Source of the DNA: Thermotalea metallivorans
GTDB lineage: Bacteria; Bacillota; Clostridia; Peptostreptococcales; Thermotaleaceae
Direction: 5' to 3'
Assembly: GCF_001562415.1 (NCBI RefSeq)
Contig: NZ_LOEE01000045.1
Coordinates: forward strand, 1-45,035
Length of the DNA stretch: 45,035 nucleotides
Under the pieces are notes generated by a model. The model was not told the DNA's origin and searched no databases. It saw only the letters and a list, made by a program, of their open reading frames with translations. Both the position numbers and the translations under genes were made by a program. Positions within the stretch are counted from its first letter, which is position 1, and every line of letters begins with the position of its first letter. Shown piece after piece: positions 1-7,836 of this stretch.

Positions 1-397
1 GCTCTGGCACAAGAGAATACTTTACATCCTGGAATTTAGCAAGCCTAGCGATAGATTCTGCATCTTTTGCATCATTTTTCACTTTTCTTAAGTCGAAATT
101 CTTGGTAGAATATACACATAAAGGATTTAGCACAAATCCTTTAATGTCATTCGATCTTAAGAAGAAGAAGAGTGGTAAATGAAAGATACCCGTAGATTCT
201 ACGAAGTAGATGGGCTTTTGTTGTAACCGCTCTTCTTCTTTTTTGAGAATCTCCAGAAATTTGTTAAATCCAGCAGGATTGTGATCAATCCGAAAAGGCT
301 TGCGAATCAATGAACCATTAGGTTCAAGCATTGCAACTACAGAGAATTCTGAAGACACATCAATGCCTACAACAAAATCATTAATAAATTCAGACAT
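1..397 (-). CDS. IS110-family transposase, N-terminal part (cut by window edge)
   Basis: Reading the minus strand from the ATG at 397 gives an open frame that runs off the left edge (132 codons seen). The protein starts MSEFINDFVVGIDVSSEFS, with the first acidic residue of a DEDD/RuvC-like fold in GIDVS. It continues with YFVESTG near residue 70 (second acidic residue) and KNDAKDAESIARL near residue 115, the KxDxxDA helix typical of IS110 transposases. The family makes a DNA recombinase that moves the element through a circular intermediate, without terminal inverted repeats. The C-terminal serine-containing domain lies outside the window. The long non-coding stretch upstream fits the IS110 group, whose guide RNA is encoded 5' of the gene. 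Whether the element is intact cannot be judged here. Confidence 0.9.
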   Translation of the reverse strand, partial: MSEFINDFVVGIDVSSEFSVVAMLEPNGSLIRKPFRIDHNPAGFNKFLEILKKEEERLQQKPIYFVESTGIFHLPLFFFLRSNDIKGFVLNPLCVYSTKNFDLRKVKNDAKDAESIARLAKFQDVKYSLVPE

Positions 398-429
398 AAA
401 AACACAACCTTTCAAACAGAATGAATCAG

Positions 430-607
430 AGCATCCACGAAAAGAAGAACGTCAAACAACCTTGCATTTGAAACGGGTAACACCAGATGGTGGCCCAACC
501 AGCTAAACATCGAATCGTCCTTGTGGAGTGACACGCTATTTCACGGATAAGGCCTCTACTATGAGAGGGATCCAGGAGGTACGCACATCTATCTCTCTGA
601 CAAAGAG
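430..607 (-). ncRNA. candidate IS110 bridge RNA (guide RNA) region
   Basis: The 210 bases upstream of the transposase start are non-coding but full of inverted repeats when read on the minus strand. There is a hairpin with arms ATCTCT/AGAGAT (591-596 with 604-609) and a perfect one, CCTCT/AGAGG (553-557 with 564-568). There is a possible GGCC/GGCC closing stem (551-554 with 492-495) around a large loop, and a small CACC/GGTG hairpin near 482-493. The large loop contains CGATGTTTAG (minus strand, 512 to 503), which is complementary to CTAAACATCG at 626-617, just outside the RNA. IS110-group elements are known to encode a bridge RNA here with target- and donor-binding loops. The RNA ends are not defined by sequence alone, and the first hairpin overlaps the -10 box, so the exact start is uncertain. 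Confidence 0.45.
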
Positions 608-635
608 ATTATAGCACGATGTTTAGAAATTTCAA
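608..635 (-). promoter_or_regulatory. promoter reading into the IS110 leader
   Basis: On the minus strand TTGAAA (635-630) and TATAAT (613-608) are separated by 16 bases, a near-consensus sigma-A promoter pointing at the candidate bridge RNA and transposase. If the element end is at the CT dinucleotide at 626-625, the -35 box lies in flanking DNA and the -10 box inside the element. That arrangement resembles the junction promoters formed when IS110 elements circularise. Confidence 0.6.
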
Positions 636-1039
636 TGCTAGGTGTCACTGATTCATCTGAACAATAAATTTAAAGTTGTCAAAGAACATTCGGGTGGGTT
701 TTTGAACCCTAACCCTATAATTATCTTACAAGGAAGTTAGAAGAAACAGAGGCAAAGGAACACAGTAGACTTATTATCCTGAATTATTCATGAAAATCTA
801 TGAAAAGATGATAGACAGTCAAAATTAAATTTTATCAGTTTTGAAATCCTGAATTAGGGAAAAGGTCTTAAAAAGGGAAGATTCCTCCCGAAGTTGATAC
901 TTTTGGATCTTGAAGATGTTAGGCATATCATTAGTTTTGAACAAATTTTTGGTGAGCGTGTGAAAACCAAGCTTATGGGCAAATTCCTTAATGAGAAACA
1001 TCTCTCATTTTAGATTATGTGATATAAGGAGGACAAGCT
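636..1039. other. intergenic, no supported gene
   Basis: No convincing gene. A hairpin made of GGGTGGGTT and AACCCTAACCC lies near 692-715. An open stretch without a good start or ribosome site runs from about 856 to the TAG at 1011-1013. From the TTG at 903 it would encode 36 residues ending KFLNEKHLSF. It could be a decayed gene tail or a short peptide ahead of the radical SAM gene, and I do not recognise it. Confidence 0.4.
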
Positions 1040-2068
1040 ATGAAAATTTCAAAGAAAGATGCGTCCATATGGTTTGATTTTTTATCACAATTGAGTGAGG
1101 AAGAAGAAGTTGACACAAGACATGAAGAAATTATTTACGCTACCTTTGCACAAATTGAGGCAGCAATTGATCATAGAAATAATATGTTAATGTCGCAAAT
1201 TAAAGGCTTGAAAACTCTAGAGAAATGTAACTTAGAGTGCAAGTTCTGTTATAATTATGGACAACTAGAAAATATTCCTCCAGTTGGTGAAGGCATGTGG
1301 GAAATTGGAGGCACTAAATTTTATGAGAAGGATATTGATTTACTTCTTTCTATCCATAAGAAACCCACTGGTATTTCTTATGTTTATTTAGAGCCATTCA
1401 TGGAAATCGAAAAATACTATTCGCTAATCAAGAAATTTAGTGATGCTCAAATTCATCAACATTTATATACAAATGGCACTTTGGCTACGGAAGAGACATT
1501 GAAAGCATTAGGCGAAGCCGGCCTTAACGAGATACGGTTCAACCTAGGGGCTTCCAAGTGTTCAGACAAAGTCATTAAAAATATTGGAATAGCGAAAAAA
1601 TACATTGAAAAAGTAGGTATTGAGACCCCGATGACGCCAGAGTTTTTCGAAACATTTTTTGAGAAAAAGCAAAGCATCTTAGAGACGAACCTTGATTTTA
1701 TCAATTGTGCTGAATTGCATCTAAATGAGAATAATATAAACAATTATTATGGGGAAAACATGTATATTTCCAGACATGGATACATATCTCCAATTTGGAG
1801 CAGGGAATTAACTCTAAAATTCATGAAAATAGCTGATGAAGAAAAGTGGGATGTAGTAGTGCATGATTGCTCGAATTATACAAAATTTGCCAGAGGTTTA
1901 AATTTGAGCAGCAAAGAGGATAAGTGGTTTGGAGCAAGCAATTATGCCTGTGAGTTTTCTAGGATTCCATATGAAGTATTTTTACCAATACTAAATGATG
2001 ACAATTTTAAATTTTTAAGTGAAGAAGAATTGCCTGAGGCCTATAAACCAGTATTGATAAATTATTAG
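1040..2068 (+). CDS. radical SAM domain protein of unknown substrate
   Basis: The 342-residue protein has the radical SAM cluster motif CNLECKFC (Cys63, Cys67, Cys70), which binds the 4Fe-4S cluster that cleaves S-adenosylmethionine. The usual GGEP segment is replaced by YLEPFMEI near residue 118. HLYTNGTL near residue 141 and LNEIRFNLGAS near residue 165 match the later strands of the radical SAM barrel. There is no C-terminal SPASM-like cysteine cluster; only scattered cysteines follow, such as VVHDCSNY and NYACEFS. The start has a strong AAGGAGG site six bases upstream. It stands alone between an IS end and a hairpin terminator. Peptide or small-molecule modification are both possible; no substrate is assigned. 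Confidence 0.8.
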   Translation: MKISKKDASIWFDFLSQLSEEEEVDTRHEEIIYATFAQIEAAIDHRNNMLMSQIKGLKTLEKCNLECKFCYNYGQLENIPPVGEGMWEIGGTKFYEKDIDLLLSIHKKPTGISYVYLEPFMEIEKYYSLIKKFSDAQIHQHLYTNGTLATEETLKALGEAGLNEIRFNLGASKCSDKVIKNIGIAKKYIEKVGIETPMTPEFFETFFEKKQSILETNLDFINCAELHLNENNINNYYGENMYISRHGYISPIWSRELTLKFMKIADEEKWDVVVHDCSNYTKFARGLNLSSKEDKWFGASNYACEFSRIPYEVFLPILNDDNFKFLSEEELPEAYKPVLINY

Positions 2069-2370
2069 AATCCATTGCCAAATAGATACAAAAAGTCAGT
2101 TATACAAAAGCTACTTTTACTAGATGGATGAATATGATGAACAATGATTATATAGAAATTGAGGAGATTGCCAGACAGTATATAGACTTATTAAACATCC
2201 GGTGGGATGGTGGCTATATGAAGCAATTTTTGCAAGAAGTCCGGCATTAAATTAACGATGGTCAAGGGTCTTTCGCGTATTGATCCGATAATGGAAGAAA
2301 TGGCATATCGTTTTTAGCAATGATGCAGCGGCAAAGAGATTGCTATCTTGTTATCGGAAAACAGTTATCA
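2069..2370 (+). other. probable decayed coding remnant
   Basis: This 300-base gap holds short open pieces in changing frames, not one gene. The piece at 2134-2250 encodes 38 residues containing YIEIEEIARQYIDLLNIRW. It is followed in another frame by MVKGLSRIDPIMEEMAYRF, ending at a TAG. The amino-acid composition looks protein-like, so a frameshifted old gene is likely. I do not recognise the family. Confidence 0.3.
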
Positions 2371-2412
2371 GATATGAAAATAGTCAGCCTTAAGGCTGAC
2401 TATTTTCATATC
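2371..2412. terminator. perfect 21-bp palindromic bidirectional terminator
   Basis: Bases 2371-2391 are the exact reverse complement of 2392-2412, with GTCAGCC at the core and AAAATA/TATTTT in the flanks. This gives A/T-rich tracts on both strands. It lies between the plus-strand radical SAM side and the minus-strand cupin gene, so it can end transcripts from both. Confidence 0.75.
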
Positions 2413-2463
2413 ATCAGATGCGTATAGACATCCTCAAATTTTTAAGAAATAAATCTTTTGATA

Positions 2464-3120
2464 TTAGTGGCAATGGTTTGCTTCGGCAGCTTCTGCAATT
2501 GCTTTTGTTTCATGAACTGTACCTCGTGGATGCTGGGGTGGAGCATAAATAGAGTACAATTTCAGTGGCTTATTTCCCGTATTGATCAGATTGTGCCATT
2601 TGCCGGCAGGTATAATGATCGCAAAGTCACCATGGACTTTTTTTTGAAAATCCAACCTATCTTTTCTATCACCCATTTGGATAATTCCTTGACCTTCTTC
2701 AATACGTATGAATTGATCCAGTGTTGGATGAATTTCTAAACCTATGTCTTCTCCGACGTTGATGCTCATCAAGGTAAGCTGCAAATGCCTTCCTGTCCAT
2801 AAAGCAGTGCGAAAAGTATTGTTTTGTTTCGTAACCTCTTCGATATCCACTACAAAGGATTCCGGCCCATAATCTTTTAATTCCATCATACTGTTATCTT
2901 TTTCAGAACGTGAAAAATCAAGGATTGAATCATATTCTGTTTTATCTGTAAAAGGAGTATACTGATTATCAAATTGTTTCGGGAAGTCTGGATGATATAT
3001 GGATGCATTCATGCAGTGATGGCATGGATATATCCTGCAGATATTGTACATATTGTCTGATTCATACATTGGGGTGTGAATGCAATAAGGGCATAGATAT
3101 GTTTTGTACATATGATACAT
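2464..3120 (-). CDS. cupin-domain protein with N-terminal cysteine-pair extension
   Basis: The 218-residue protein has an N-terminal part with two cysteine pairs, CPYC (residues 10-13) and CHHC (33-36), which looks like a small metal-binding knuckle. A single cupin barrel follows at about residues 105-200. Visible cupin motifs are GLEIHPTLDQFIRIEEGQG (His and Glu metal ligands of motif 1) and IPAGKWHNLINTG (the histidine of motif 2). The tail ends in HCH. Such cupins often bind one metal and act as sugar isomerases, dioxygenases or binding proteins. The substrate here is unknown. It is monocistronic, with its start 10-14 bases after a GGAAAGG site. Confidence 0.75.
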   Translation of the reverse strand: MYHMYKTYLCPYCIHTPMYESDNMYNICRIYPCHHCMNASIYHPDFPKQFDNQYTPFTDKTEYDSILDFSRSEKDNSMMELKDYGPESFVVDIEEVTKQNNTFRTALWTGRHLQLTLMSINVGEDIGLEIHPTLDQFIRIEEGQGIIQMGDRKDRLDFQKKVHGDFAIIIPAGKWHNLINTGNKPLKLYSIYAPPQHPRGTVHETKAIAEAAEANHCH

Positions 3121-3271
3121 ATTGCTCTCATTCCTTTCCTATGGTTTACAGTATTATCATATGATCTATGTTTAGGAGAGGTGCTTCAATTTACAGATTT
3201 CACATTGGATAGATGATCTCTATCCCTTACAATCCTATGAGTTTTTGGATAACATCATAATTGGTATGCAT

Positions 3272-3338
3272 ATCCGATACACTCCCTTTTTCTATTTTGG
3301 ATTGCATTTAAAATCATAAGGGATGTATCGGATTTTTT
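3272..3338 (+). terminator. orphan plus-strand rho-independent terminator
   Basis: ATCCGATACA and TCCCTT (3272-3288) pair with AAGGGA and TGTATCGGAT (3318-3333), with one bulged base and an AT-rich loop, and a run of T follows. No plus-strand gene precedes it, because the neighbour is the minus-strand cupin gene. It may belong to a lost gene or to a short transcript. Confidence 0.6.
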
Positions 3339-3411
3339 GTATATTTTTTATTTAGCATTAACAATAGAAAAATTACCCATTTTCCATATGTACTTTTAGA
3401 GAACATACTGC

Positions 3412-3417
3412 TATAAT
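3412..3417 (+). promoter_or_regulatory. -10 box upstream of the secreted protein gene
   Basis: TATAAT in an AT-rich context, with only a weak -35 match (ATGTAC, 3388-3393). It would give a leader of about 125 bases containing the inverted repeats at 3434-3516. Confidence 0.4.
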
Positions 3418-3433
3418 ATAACTGTAAATATTT

Positions 3434-3516
3434 TACGAATAATAAAAGATTGTTAAGTTTGATAATTAACAGACGATGCTGTTTATGAAACTTTTTTAAA
3501 TTTTTTATTATTCGTA
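3434..3516 (+). repeat. nested inverted repeats in the 5' leader
   Basis: TACGAATAATAAAA at 3434-3447 is exactly repeated in inverted form at 3503-3516. Within the 55-base interval lies a second inverted pair, TGTTAA (3451-3456) with TTAACA (3466-3471). The outer stem would close a structured leader shortly before the GAGGGGGG ribosome site of the gene at 3548. Confidence 0.6.
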
Positions 3517-3547
3517 ATTTTAAAAAAATATCGAGGGGGGATTTTAA

Positions 3548-5005
3548 ATGAAAAAAAAGTTTAAAGTAGTGAGCTATGTACTGTTTGTAATGGTTTTGCT
3601 TTTAAACGTACATAGTCCAATGCTAGGCCCATTTGGTGTTGATGTGGTTTCAGCTGCTACAAGCCAAGCTGCCGCACCAGCTGCTGCACCTAAAGCTACG
3701 ACCGCCAAGTCAGCAACACAAACAGGCTCTTCAATACTTGTCGTTGGTTCTTTTGGAGATGCTGTTAAGCAGCTGCAAATGCGTCTAAATGAAAATGGTT
3801 ACAATCTTAAGGTGGATGGTTTTTATGGAATTAAAACTTTCAATGCAGTAAAAGATTTCCAAAGCAAAAATGGATTGAAGGCTGATGGAATTGCTGGTCC
3901 TTTGACCTTAGAAAAGCTGCAGCCAGTAGAAGTTGCTAAATCAGAACCAACTCCAGCTGCACCACAAACTCCTTCAAGAGCACCTGGTATTTATCCTGAT
4001 GTCATAGCAAGTGCTTCTGTAAATCTTACAACTGAAGAAGAATTACAGAAATCCTTGGGAGAAAACGGAACTTGGATTACAACCCTTGGCAGCGATGTGA
4101 CTGTTGCAAACGACCTTGTTTGGATAGGTGATATTAGAAAAACAGGAGCTTCAGCACCAGCGAGAAAGCTTGGCATATACTATCACTCATCACCAAATAT
4201 TGGCGGTGAGCAGGTGTTTACATTAAAAGTACCTAATTTGATTGTTCGAGCTGAAAATGCCAATATTGCCTACGGAACACTTGATGGAAATGTAAAAGTA
4301 GAAGCGAAAGGTTTTAAGCTCACAAACGCTACTATCACAGGCAACTTGGAATTCGCTACACAAGAGCTATATGATTCTGCAACATTTAATGATATTACAA
4401 TCAAAGGCGATGTTTTGGTTGCCGGAAATAAGCTTTCAAGTGCGCTGAAACCTCAAACAATTACAAACTATGCTAAGTATAGTGAGTCTGCTACAAGCGG
4501 TGATATGATAAAGGTTTCTGTTACTTTTAAAGATGGCAAACCTCATGATGTCTTGATCGATGTTCTAGGTCCTTCTTACTTCTTAAAACCAGGTATTTTA
4601 TCCTCCGGAGCACAAGGAAACTGGGGGAAAACTGCTTATTCAAAAGCAGGGCAATATGTTATGGTGAAGCCTTCTGAAGATAGACCGGCAGACACGATTT
4701 TATCATGGGATAAGCAAATTTCGACTTTGATTGCTGCATACAAAAAATCAGGTTTTGATATAAGCCAGTTCCCAACTTTCCAAAGAGATGCATCTCATCC
4801 ATCTGTTCTTGACTTTAATAAGATGCTTGGTGGTAAGTATAAGGCTTATACAGTAAGCGAAACAAATGGATCAATTGATCCAACGAAACTTAAAGGTGCA
4901 CAAAGATCAGAAGTTGCAAAAGTTGATGCGATCACAAGTTGTTCCATTGATGTAGGCAAATATCTGAAATTAGCCGATAACATTATTAAAGCCGGAACGA
5001 AATAA
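3548..5005 (+). CDS. secreted peptidoglycan-binding protein with repeat-rich C-terminal part
   Basis: The 485-residue protein has a signal peptide (KKK, hydrophobic core, likely cleavage after VVSA at residue 36). An Ala/Pro/Thr-rich linker follows, then a PG_binding_1 domain at about residues 70-127 with DAVKQLQMRLNENGY, VDGFYGIKTFNAVKDFQ and GLKADGIAG, the pattern that binds peptidoglycan. Residues 150-310 look beta-rich and repetitive (GNVKVEAKGFKLTNATITGN), like a beta-helix or polymer-forming sheet. Residues 320-345 (MIKVSVTFKDGKPHDVLIDV) resemble the opening strands of an FMN-binding-type fold, but no flavin attachment motif is visible. No hydrolase residues are recognised. The likely site is the cell wall or spore envelope. 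It is monocistronic, between a structured leader and a strong terminator. Confidence 0.75.
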   Translation: MKKKFKVVSYVLFVMVLLLNVHSPMLGPFGVDVVSAATSQAAAPAAAPKATTAKSATQTGSSILVVGSFGDAVKQLQMRLNENGYNLKVDGFYGIKTFNAVKDFQSKNGLKADGIAGPLTLEKLQPVEVAKSEPTPAAPQTPSRAPGIYPDVIASASVNLTTEEELQKSLGENGTWITTLGSDVTVANDLVWIGDIRKTGASAPARKLGIYYHSSPNIGGEQVFTLKVPNLIVRAENANIAYGTLDGNVKVEAKGFKLTNATITGNLEFATQELYDSATFNDITIKGDVLVAGNKLSSALKPQTITNYAKYSESATSGDMIKVSVTFKDGKPHDVLIDVLGPSYFLKPGILSSGAQGNWGKTAYSKAGQYVMVKPSEDRPADTILSWDKQISTLIAAYKKSGFDISQFPTFQRDASHPSVLDFNKMLGGKYKAYTVSETNGSIDPTKLKGAQRSEVAKVDAITSCSIDVGKYLKLADNIIKAGTK

Positions 5006-5019
5006 TTTATTGAATAATC

Positions 5020-5062
5020 AAAAGTCTTGACACTCATAGGCTGGGCCGTCAAGACTTTTTTT
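5020..5062 (+). terminator. rho-independent terminator
   Basis: AAAAGTCTTGAC (5020-5031) pairs with GTCAAGACTTTT (5048-5059) around a 16-base loop, followed by T residues. It ends the transcript of the secreted protein gene. Confidence 0.85.
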
Positions 5063-5409
5063 ATCCACTGACATCTGCAGGTTAAACCAAAATTTCGCAG
5101 GTATAAATAATTACTGATTTCCTTTACGATACTCCCTACAGATTCATTGTGTGTCATTCCAACCCCCTGGATGGGTGCAAATTCAAAGCGCTACAGGCAG
5201 CTATAAAAAGGGAGAAAGATCAGACTACCAAAGCTGTGGCTGATTTGGAGGCTGTTGATTATTACTGTGTCGAAGATGCATCTAGTGAACCTTACCGGGT
5301 TTTCTGAGGATATCTATATAGCAGAATGCGCTGCATAGATGCAAGAATCCCTTGAATGCTTCATAGTTCTTCTAGAAGCTTTATTTGCTATGGTGTATAT
5401 ATTCGTTGT
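5063..5409 (+). other. intergenic with an unrecognised coding remnant
   Basis: No intact gene. One open stretch ends at a TGA near 5308 and contains REKDQTTKAVADLEAVDYY. It has no start codon with a ribosome site. I take it as a gene fragment of unknown family next to the broken Ada gene. Confidence 0.25.
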
Positions 5410-5729
5410 ATGGTATTTTTGTCCTGTGAACTATCGGTAATATGCGACGGGAGTTATGATGGCATGTTTTTCTAGAGAGTAAGAACAACAGGAGTTTTTT
5501 GCAGACCGTCATGCAAGCCAAAGACTCCTGTGGGTGACAATGTGACTTTTTTGATAATGCAGCAAACGCAATAGAGGTAGGATTCCGGCCATGCAAAAGG
5601 TGTTGCCTGGATAAAACGGTTTTCAAGCCTGATTTAGAGCTTATAAGAAAAGCGAAAGATATATTGGATGCAGATGATAACCAGTAAGTTGATTTAAGCC
5701 GGATTTCAAAACAACTGGGAGTTAGATAA
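5410..5729 (+). pseudogene. Ada-type zinc domain/AraC regulator, disrupted
   Basis: Translation shows the methyl-phosphotriester zinc domain of Ada: VRTTGVFCRPSCKPKTP followed by FRPCKRC, so all four zinc cysteines are present. KPDLELIRKAKDILD and LSRISKQLGV, the linker and start of an AraC-type helix-turn-helix, come next. The frame is broken by a TAG at 5473-5475, a one-base deletion in the T run at 5547-5552, and stops at 5685 and 5727. The helix-turn-helix half is missing. Intact relatives repair DNA methyl phosphotriesters and activate the adaptive response. This copy cannot make a full protein. Several independent lesions argue against a single sequencing error. Confidence 0.8.
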
Positions 5730-6081
5730 GCTAAAGGAGTACATTGATTTTTTAGAGGAAATAAAAAAATATACAAAAGTATGTTTTTGAAATGCCAATT
5801 TCCAATATTTAACACAAAAGATGGATACACTACCTTCTTGATAGTACTATTGTATTTCAAAAGCTAATCCAGCATTTGGCGCTATAGTTTTGTCAGTAAA
5901 TGCAATTAAAAACTTGCTCAAGTTCTTCATCCTTTAATGAATTGGTATACATTTATTATACAGTAGTTCATCTTTTGGGCGAAGAGATGCATATAAATGA
6001 ATTACTGCACTTTAAATAAATGTGAAGAATTTTAAAAGTTTATTATCATGGATTTAGATATAAAAATTTATTATATCAAAT
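5730..6081. other. intergenic, nothing recognised
   Basis: AT-rich sequence after the broken Ada gene. One short frame at 5725-5790 reads KLKEYIDFLEEIKKYTKV but has no start. No gene, RNA or repeat is supported. Confidence 0.3.
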
Positions 6082-6132
6082 TCTGCCACATTCATTACCC
6101 ACTTACAGAAGTGAGTGATTGAATGTGGCAGA
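6082..6132 (+). repeat. 13-bp inverted repeat hairpin upstream of chemoreceptor
   Basis: TCTGCCACATTCA (6082-6094) pairs exactly with 6120-6132, and the loop holds a second small hairpin, CACTT/AAGTG. No T run follows, so it is a weak terminator candidate. It lies about 90 bases before the chemoreceptor gene and may be a leader structure or protein-binding site. Confidence 0.5.
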
Positions 6133-6225
6133 TGTATGTTAAAAAACGCAGAAAAATTTGAGTAAATAATTAATCCGGTCCTGGGAGGGTATTAAGTATT
6201 ATCATATAATAAAGGAGATGAATGT

Positions 6226-7836
6226 ATGAAGATCAGTACAACACTAAAAATATTTGTCTTGGTCCTTTTTCTTTTTTCTATTGCCAGCACTTTTATGGTA
6301 TTTTATCAGCTCGACAATATGGTGAGTGACGGAAGAATTGTAAATTATACAGGCATTGTAAGAGGAGCTACCCAAAGATTAACCAAATTAGAAATCGCCG
6401 GCAAACCATCGGATGATTTGATTGGAAAACTTGATAAAATCATTAACGGCCTGATCCATGGGGATAAAGATTTAGATCTTCCTGGAGCCACAGATGGTGA
6501 TTATATTGCTAAGATGAGAGATGTTGAAGAGCATTGGAACAATCTTAAGGAAAAAATATATGCAACCAGAGGAAATGGGCAAGTGTCTGATTTATTGAAT
6601 GAAAGTGAAAGTTTCTTTGAAAAGACAAATGATGCCGTAGCAGCGGCCGAAAGCTTTTCCAGATCCAAAGTGGTAACTTTAAAAATATTCCAAGGAATTT
6701 TGTTTCTGCTAAACTTTATTATGTTGGTGATCATATGGGGGATGAGCAACCGAAGAATATCAAGACCTTTGACATATTTGATAGAATCCATATCCAACTT
6801 GGATGTTTCTGAAAATGTATCGGATGCATTTATGAAGAGAAAAGATGAAGTGGGACTATTGGCGAATGCTTTTCAGAAAGTCATAGACAATATCAGGTCC
6901 CTCGTAGAAGATGTTGCAGATATTTCAAAGCAGGTAGGAGAATCTTCCGGAGTTTTAAAAACAACTACGCAACAGATTGCTTCTGCCTCTGAAGAAGTGG
7001 CCAGAGCCATAGATGAAATAGCCAATGGGGCTACGGAACAAGCAAAAGAAACGGAAGAGGGTGCTTCACATCTTCACGTTTTAGGACAGCTTATAGAAAA
7101 AGACCAAAAACTGATGATGGATTTGAATAAGGCTACTGATGATGTCAATACCCTCAGAGATGAAGGATTTGAAATTTTAGAAAAATTAATAGAGAAAACG
7201 AAGGAAAATGAAAAATCTTCAGAGGAAATCCGGAAGGTAATTATAGAAACCAATCAAAGTGCTGAGAAAATAGGGGTTGCCAGTCAAATGATAAAAAATA
7301 TTGCAAATCAGACCAATCTGTTGGCACTCAATGCGGCGATTGAAGCAGCAAGGGCAGGGGAGTCAGGCAGAGGTTTTGCCGTGGTGGCGGAAGAAATTAG
7401 AAAACTAGCAGAGGAATCTAACCGTTTTACTGATGAAATTACTGATATTATTAAAGATTTGATGGGTAAAGCAAAGGAAGCTGTAAGTACAATTGAGGAA
7501 GTAAGTAAAATTGTGGTCTCCCAGGCAAAAAGCGTAGAAGATACAAGTATAAAATTCGAAGGAATTTCAAAGGCCATAGAAAAAATGAAGAAAGTGATCG
7601 AAGCACTGAATCAATCAGGGCAAGAGATGGAAAAAAAGAAAGTTGAAATTATTTCTATGATTGAAAATTTATCTGCTATTTCAGAAGAAAATGCAGCAGG
7701 AACTCAAGAAGTTGCCGCCTCTGTAGAGGAACAAACGGCAACGATAGAGGAAATATCAAATATAAGTGAAAGGCTTGATGATCTGGCGCAAAATATGTGG
7801 AAAAATTTATTGAAGTTTAAACATGCTAAGCATTAA
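6226..7836 (+). CDS. methyl-accepting chemotaxis protein
   Basis: The 536-residue transducer has a membrane segment at about residues 7-26, an extracytoplasmic helical sensor of about 120 residues, a second membrane segment around 150-170 ([16 protein letters not shown]) and a HAMP linker to about 225. A long coiled coil follows. The conserved signalling tip reads [19 protein letters not shown] at about 364-382, then [18 protein letters not shown]. The tip binds CheA and CheW and controls flagellar motor signalling. The ligand is unknown. Start and ribosome site (AAAGGAGATG) are clear. No other chemotaxis gene is nearby, so it is an orphan receptor. Its 3' end overlaps the reading frame of the EFR1 remnant. 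Confidence 0.95.
   Translation: MKISTTLKIFVLVLFLFSIASTFMVFYQLDNMVSDGRIVNYTGIVRGATQRLTKLEIAGKPSDDLIGKLDKIINGLIHGDKDLDLPGATDGDYIAKMRDVEEHWNNLKEKIYATRGNGQVSDLLNESESFFEKTNDAVAAAESFSRSKVVTLKIFQGILFLLNFIMLVIIWGMSNRRISRPLTYLIESISNLDVSENVSDAFMKRKDEVGLLANAFQKVIDNIRSLVEDVADISKQVGESSGVLKTTTQQIASASEEVARAIDEIANGATEQAKETEEGASHLHVLGQLIEKDQKLMMDLNKATDDVNTLRDEGFEILEKLIEKTKENEKSSEEIRKVIIETNQSAEKIGVASQMIKNIANQTNLLALNAAIEAARAGESGRGFAVVAEEIRKLAEESNRFTDEITDIIKDLMGKAKEAVSTIEEVSKIVVSQAKSVEDTSIKFEGISKAIEKMKKVIEALNQSGQEMEKKKVEIISMIENLSAISEENAAGTQEVAASVEEQTATIEEISNISERLDDLAQNMWKNLLKFKHAKH

Noticed and set aside
527-649. Second complementarity, AGTGACAC (527-534) with GTGTCACT (642-649), as another guide match
   Set aside because: Only eight bases long and outside the proposed element end, so chance is a reasonable explanation.
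636-1039. Possible RiPP precursor before the radical SAM gene
   Set aside because: The open stretch has no ATG near its beginning and no ribosome site; kept only as a question within the radical SAM finding.
2458-2739. Plus-strand 93-codon open frame
   Set aside because: Shadow of the cupin gene on the opposite strand, whose metal-binding motifs are clear.
5381-5860. Long minus-strand open frame of 159 codons
   Set aside because: It lies antisense to the Ada-type relic, whose zinc-finger sequence is unmistakable on the plus strand. The minus frame has no ribosome site and no family features.
6205-6210. TATAAT just before the chemoreceptor gene
   Set aside because: It overlaps the ribosome-site region and would leave almost no leader, so it is unlikely to be the working promoter.
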